64,000 nt of DNA, from contig JACVVK020000493.1 in the NCBI GenBank assembly GCA_018292915.2, positions 331,001 through 395,000 on the forward strand. The letters are read 5' to 3'. The DNA is from Batillaria attramentaria (lineage: Eukaryota; Mollusca; Gastropoda; Batillariidae). How positions within the stretch are numbered: the first letter of the stretch is position 1; each line of letters opens with the position of its first letter. A model generated the notes under the pieces. That model was not told where the DNA came from and searched no databases. It was given only the letters and a program-made list of their open reading frames with translations. This document shows, in pieces, positions 59,061 through 64,000 of the stretch. Position numbers and translations under genes: made by a program.

Positions 59061-59261
59061 AAAAACTTACTAATACCAATAATCAAAACTAATTAAAATT
59101 CTAGCACCTATATCACACCACATTATCCTGTAATTATAATTCTGTCACTGACATCTTAATGATATTTATCACACAAATTATATATCATACAGAAGTGCAT
59201 GACATTTCTCTGATCATACTATGTCACAATACAACACAGCTATAACTTAGACTTAACACAC

Positions 59262-59314
59262 AAACACACGCACGCACACGCACACACACTGACACTGTGA
59301 TACACGCACGCACG

Positions 59315-59375
<61 letters not shown>

Positions 59376-59487
59376 ACTCCGAGAGTCAGTCACTGTACGC
59401 CAACGCCGGGATAAACCGGCGAGGTAGATGTTATACACAGCAGGTCACAGTGACGGTGGCATATAATAATGATATCGTTATTGTCTG

Positions 59488-59535
<48 letters not shown>

Positions 59536-59544
59536 GCACACACT

Positions 59545-59592
<48 letters not shown>
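59262..59592. repeat. Clustered (CA)n arrays
   Basis: Three CA/CACG arrays (59262-59290, 59305-59372, 59492-59592) are separated by about 120 bp of unique sequence. Open frames here are dipeptide artefacts. Confidence 0.95.
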
Positions 59593-59593
<1 letters not shown>

Positions 59594-59599
59594 CATGCT

Positions 59600-60565
59600 A
59601 TCGTTACGTCACTGTGTGCGTGAAAGGATGTCTTGTCAAGCTGAAAATCCATATGTCCGGTCATTTGTGGTGCGGTTGCGGCGTTGCGGTTGCGGTGTGG
59701 GAAAAAATCGCTCCAACTGACGTAAATCAGTATGCTCTTGACATGAATCCATTAGTACGTTGCGGCAGCGGGACAGATCCGGCGAGTTTGCGGTACCGTT
59801 GCGGCAAATAAAAAATCGGACACTGGAGCGATTTTTCCGCATGCCGCATGGCTGACGTCAGTGCGGCAAGAAAGGGGAGCGTGGCACTTTTTTCGCGCCA
59901 GAATGTTTTGTTTGTATGAACTGGCACTAGCCGCCTAGATCCAGCGGAATACTGGGACTTTTGGTGGTAGTTCCAACCAAAATGGCGCCGAACAAGACCA
60001 AAGACATTACATTACCAATGTCTTTGACAAGACCACGACAGTGATAAACTGATCTTGTACGAGAGAATCCTGTACTGTCTCAGAATAGGATGTATCCAAA
60101 ATCTGATCGATGACGACTTTTTGATTTGCCAGCTCAGTCTTTCTTTAGTCAGTCTTTGCCAGTCAGTAACAGCAAGATCATACTAGTAGTCAAAAGTACC
60201 AGCCTTTCTTCTTTGATCAACCTCGCGAGTTGGGAATGGACAGGTGCCATTTTGCTATGCAAAAAGGCGGAAAAGTGCCGTTGTCGGTCGTACCGTATCA
60301 GTAGATGGATTCAAACATTGCGTTTTCCGGATGCGAAAACTGACGCACATGCCGGCCGTGCCGCTGCCGGACCGCCGGCAACCGTTGACCGCACCGCAAC
60401 GGGACATACGGATTTTCAGCTTCAGTCTGGAAAAAAAAAGTCACAGTCTTTTTTATTATTATTATTATGAAAATATTATTAATAATATCACTGAAGCTTG
60501 CTGCTGCAAGCAGCAGAATCTGCCCCATCCTATAAAGGTGTCGCTCTATAGAGAAACAACTTGAT
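59600..60565. repeat. Dispersed repeat X, copy split by a MITE
   Basis: The left part (ATCGTTACGTCACTGTGTGC, 59601-59635) and right part (GTCACAGTCTT to TATAGAGAAACAACTTG, 60422-60565) match the continuous copy at 33805-33953. The MITE at 59639-60421 lies between them. Confidence 0.75.
59639..60421. mobile_element. 783-bp MITE with AGCTGAAAATCC inverted ends
   Basis: Left end AGCTGAAAATCCATATGTCC, right end (reverse complement) AGCTGAAAATCCGTATGTCC. It is flanked by TCA on both sides (59636-59638, 60422-60424). Subterminal GCGGTTGCGG repeats and an inner inverted pair (AAAAAATCGCTCCA at 59702; TGGAGCGATTTTTCC at 59824) add secondary structure. There is no transposase. The class is uncertain; the 3-bp duplication would suit PIF/Harbinger-like elements. 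Confidence 0.85.
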
Positions 60566-60689
60566 TGAAAAATCGATACATGCGGGTTAGAAAAAGCAAA
60601 AGAAAAAAAGAAAAAAAAAGTATAGTGGGCAGAGGGGTTCAAGACAGTTTGAAACAAATGAAAAAAGAGAATGGGGAAAAAAAAAATTT

Positions 60690-60761
60690 GGGCTCGTCCG
60701 GGATTTGAACCCGGGACCTCTCGCACCCTAAGCGAGAATCATACCCCTAGACCAACGAGCC
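60690..60761 (-). tRNA. tRNA-Pro (anticodon AGG)
   Basis: The 72-base minus-strand gene starts GGCTCGTTGGTCTAGGGGTA, has anticodon stem-loop TCTCGCTTAGGGTGCGAGA, and a T-arm with GGTTCAAATCC. It closes the acceptor stem with GACGAGCC, followed by a discriminator base. All arms pair and there is no intron. A run of ten T residues a few bases downstream is the RNA polymerase III terminator. It is a real tRNA gene, unlike the SINE heads elsewhere. Confidence 0.97.
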
Positions 60762-61050
60762 AGTTAGGAGACGTGTATGCCTTTAAGCCTATAGAATAAA
60801 GTACAGCGAGAGCGCAGGGGATTTCCCGCACACCAGGAAGTTTCTAATTTTAGAACCAACAAACCCCGTCTCGGATACATGTCCATTCATTGGCCAGAAG
60901 GTAACAAGGTTACGCCATAGGCCGCGGCGGAAAGTGGGGTTTCACGCAAGGCCTTCGACGAGGAAGCAAAACTACCCAAGAGGGGGGAAGTTTCTCTGTA
61001 AAAAAAAGCAGCGACATTTTGCTCATTTGGCTCGTAGAAGATCTTCCAAG

Positions 61051-61124
61051 ATGGATGTAATTGTGGATGTGATTCTGAGTTTGATTTATGTTGCTTCAGG
61101 CACAGTCTGGAGCATAACTCCTGA
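61051..61124 (+). CDS. First coding exon of an unidentified gene (partial)
   Basis: ATG at 61051 in the context AAGATGG opens a frame encoding MDVIVDVILSLIYVASGTVW then SITP, ending two bases into a codon at a strong GTAAGT donor. The segment is hydrophobic and could be a signal anchor or first membrane helix. The frame is also open upstream to 60934. Later exons were not found with confidence; a 27-base candidate at about 61693-61719 has matching phase but is too short to trust. Confidence 0.45.
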
Positions 61125-61968
61125 GTAAGTATTTTGTGTGTGTGTGTTTGATCACTGTCTCTGGTTTCACAAGTGGTTTCAGGTGCTCGAGAGAACCAGC
61201 AGTCAGTGACCTCTGAGATTCAGTTTACGTTTTCTTTATCAACAGAGACACTGATACAATGATCAGAAATAGTTCTTTACTCTTCGCAGACGATGAAAGG
61301 TAGCGGCAGCATACGCCTATACTGACTGAGACTGTATGCAAAGATGAAACGGAAGAAGAAAAGTTGAATGAATAATGGATTCCATAATTCAACATTTCAT
61401 GCAGAGTGTATTGCTGTGGGATGTAGAATTTTTTGTAGATAAGATCGAAAGAAGAAGAGGGTTTTCTGTACAGAAGCAGAGATTTTACTGATGAGAAGAT
61501 AGCCACACCACTGCATGGTACCAGCTTGGAAAAAAATGAAAATTAAACAAACTGAAAGTGGAAAAAAAAAATCATACAAGACACAGAAGAACTCTTGGAA
61601 ATGACATAGTTGATATCAAATCAGAAGAAGAATGACCATCTTGTACTTTCAGTATTGTTTTCATAAAATTTCTTTTGGGCAACCACCGCAGGGATCATCC
61701 AGTACGTGGACCACCCAGGTACAATGCTCTTGACACAAGTGTTCTTGTCGCACAGAGAGATGATTTGCTGCAGAGCTACAGTTTTGTGACATGTTGAGAT
61801 GAGTCATAAATTTAGTGTCAAAAGTGAGATGGTATTTGACTGCATGTCAGTAACTGTGGGGTGTAATTCTTGGTGATTTTTGCTGTGAATTAATGTAAAG
61901 AAAAAAATCAACCACAAATGCACACACACACACACATACCAGAGACTGTCTACATCTCTGCACATACA

Positions 61969-62025
<57 letters not shown>

Positions 62026-63042
62026 GCATGCACAGATAGCGGATCGAGATGCCTTCATCTCCTTCAAAGTCTGTGCTGAAGTTAAACACTGAAAAATACA
62101 AAACAAAAAACAACAATTCAGATGTAGAATGTTTACAAGCACACTCAGTGGTAAATTCATGTTAGATACTATGTCATTTCAAATATAGCTTAGGTTATCA
62201 AAACAATTTTGCCGGATACATCTATTCGTTTGCTTTTGTTTTCTGTTTATTTACTTGATTTTGTATGTGTTCCCACCCCTAAGATATTATTATGTCTGTA
62301 ATGCCCATTAGACATGGCATGGTGGTCACGTCATGGCGCTTAATTCTAGTCTGTCAGTGTCACTGTTTGCAAGGAGAAAGGTCAGTAAAATGATACTCGT
62401 ATCAAGATATAAACTTCCTTGTTCCTTGTAGCCACAGAAAAGAGCAGGCAAAAACCTGGCACGCTGACAGCATAATATTATGCCTGTGGAGATGTGCACA
62501 GATTAGAATCTGAAACATTTCCTGCCTGGTCATCCACGCCTATGTGTGGCTTGCCAGCGTAGCATGTAATTCCAAGATCTCATTTGCCTTCTCCTTTGGC
62601 ATGGATGGTACTTCAATCACTTATCACCATTGCCCTGCAATGAAAACTACACAGAGACCGGAAAAATGTTTTTCCTTAGTGAAAGTCACAGTATCCTGGT
62701 CTAGAAATACTATCACTGTCACATTATACATTGTAATATGTTTTATAATTGTGGCTTACGGGTCAGTTTCACAGTGTTTATTATTTATTAATTTATTTAC
62801 CTCTTCATTGGTCAGCACACCAGGCAGTCAAACTTGTTTAGATTTGGTGAACGATAAGTGTCAATAAGTTTTGTATCAAAACTTTTTATATTGCATGAAA
62901 CATTTTTATCAAATTTGCTTGTGCAGTGTCCATTCTGATGTCACACTCACACCCTTTGCTCTTCTGTTTCAAGATACATGTAGATATGTATTCCTGTAGC
63001 CCCTTTCGGGGTATGATATCAGAAAAAAAAAATGCGGTAGTT
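61125..63042. other. Region downstream of the 61-kb exon
   Basis: No further exon is certain. A (CA)n array lies at 61977-62021. Sequence beside it (62025-62090) is open on both strands and could hide a small exon. The remainder is AT-rich. Confidence 0.35.
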
Positions 63043-63800
63043 GCAAGGGGTCAGCCATTGTCTAATAAGTAGGGTGTTGAACTTCGCTGCTGCACTACTG
63101 AACGGCCGTCACAGTGATAAAAGGGTGGGTTTGAGCCCAGGTGGAGCTTGTGAAACTTTTTTTTTTTTTTTTTAATGCTGCCCCAACTCTTTGCCAGTTC
63201 CAGTGGTGTTCCTCCCAGGTCAGGGATGGAATCCACGGAGGGCTCAGAAGCTGGGGCAATTTTTATTATGCATGATGATTGAGATGAGGATGATGATAAG
63301 ATGATGGTATGGAGGTCTGTGTGGTTTGGGACTGCGGGACAGAACCGCATTCCACGCTTCCTGTCATAAATATCCCGGCATCAACCAGGCCTGGGAACTA
63401 CGGCACCTGTGTCATATCAAGGGAAGCACCCCCAAAGTCGCACCCATGAAGTGGGTGAATCTCGGCTGTGTGGCAACAGCCTCCCCGTTGGGCCCATAGC
63501 ACACCCGCTCTGGTTAGGAGCCGACCTAGGGAGGAAAAATCCTGCTTGCCTCGGCTGGGACTCGAACCTGGGTCTCCCAATCCATGGTTTGAAGTGCTAA
63601 CCACTACACTATGGGGGCCGGTAGAGCTTGTGATACTGGTTTTGCCTGGCTACAGGGCTGTTCATTGGGGGTTTCTCCCCAGGTTATCCGGCTTTCCTCC
63701 CCTTGCAGAATTAAAAAATATGACAGGTATTGGATGGCGTTTCACCACGGTGATGCACTTAGCCCAGGGGAAGCAGCCCGAATTTCCCAAAAGGGACAGT
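63043..63800 (+). mobile_element. tRNA-like SINE, family D, split by a family A SINE
   Basis: The left part has GGGTCAGCCATTGTCTAATA and a B-box-like GGGTTTGAGCCCAGG. The right part (63624-63800) continues with GGTTTTGCCTGGCTACAGGG and an A/AAC-rich tail. The inserted family A element and its duplication explain the gap. Only one copy was seen, so the outer borders are approximate. Confidence 0.5.
63154..63623 (-). mobile_element. SINE family A, minus strand
   Basis: On the minus strand the tRNA-like head (CCGGCCCCCATAGTGTAGTG), body and A-rich tail are complete. The 10-bp duplication GAGCTTGTGA at 63144-63153 and 63624-63633 bounds it exactly. Confidence 0.93.
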
Positions 63801-64000
63801 AAAGTAAAAAAAACAACAACAACCAAAAAATCCCACAAAATATTATTAATACAACAGCATAATGTATAAAGGACAATAGTCGATAAATTCACCTATAACA
63901 CAAAACGGTGTTAACATCAAAGATAACCGATGCTTAAAAGACAAGCATCCTGAAGAAAACAAGCATTGCAGGTCACTAAGTTCAGTCAATATGGCCACCA

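Noticed and set aside
61692..61721. 27-base candidate second exon for the 61-kb gene
   Set aside because: Acceptor, donor and phase fit, but such a short exon is expected by chance in this much intronic sequence.
61847..62116. Possible exon beside the (CA)n array on either strand
   Set aside because: Splice-like sites exist on both strands, but neither joins to a known exon and the frames are mostly CA-repeat translation.
1..64000. CRISPR arrays, bacterial operons, prophage or other prokaryotic systems
   Set aside because: The repeats here are microsatellites, SINEs and TIR elements. There are no regularly spaced direct repeats with unique spacers, and gene structure is clearly eukaryotic.

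Overview
This window is animal nuclear DNA, not bacterial or viral. Coding sequence is split into short exons with GT..AG introns. Intergenic space and introns are full of simple repeats ((CA)n, (GA)n, (CACG)n), tRNA-derived SINEs, non-LTR retrotransposon fragments and small inverted-repeat elements. The proteins are animal ones. The frequent ACATGTAC-type words and the dense SINE load make me suspect a mollusc, perhaps a marine gastropod, but that is inference and no species can be named from this sequence alone.

Layout. (1) 0.7-7.5 kb, minus: a CARD-containing, caspase-2-like initiator caspase. Eight exons were traced with consistent phase; the last exon lies beyond the window start. (2) 7.5-17 kb: no confident gene, but two pogo/Tigger-like inverted-repeat elements, a larger terminal-inverted-repeat element and a 495-bp SINE with perfect target duplications. 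(3) 17.2-19.1 kb, minus: a two-exon GDP-fucose-type transporter (SLC35C1-like), with a 305-bp solo LTR about 1 kb upstream. (4) 22.5-23.3 kb, plus: a complete, intronless 14-3-3 protein. (5) 24.8-29.3 kb: a TTAA-flanked foldback element, a possible MITE and LINE debris. (6) 29.4-34.4 kb, minus: the scavenger decapping enzyme DcpS in four exons, with a second copy of the pogo-like element and an in-frame 183-bp tandem repeat in its introns. (7) 37.1-46.7 kb, minus: a multi-exon gene I do not recognise, with a disordered/coiled-coil N-terminal part and a hydrophobic C-terminal exon. (8) 49.9-50.96 kb, minus: the 5' end of a secreted-protein gene (TATA box, 5' UTR exon, signal-peptide exon), with a tandemly multiplied splice-donor region. 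(9) 54.9-56.1 kb, plus: a 383-residue two-membrane-segment protein encoded in one exon. (10) 57-64 kb: a poly(A)-tailed LINE relic, further SINEs, a 783-bp MITE inserted in another repeat, a tRNA-Pro(AGG) gene and the first coding exon of an unidentified plus-strand gene.

The genes are unrelated housekeeping, signalling and secreted functions (apoptosis, Golgi nucleotide-sugar transport, 14-3-3 signalling, mRNA cap salvage). I see no operon-like cooperation. The most informative novelty is in the repeats: several insertions can be bounded to the base by their target-site duplications, and one by comparison with an unoccupied copy of its target repeat.
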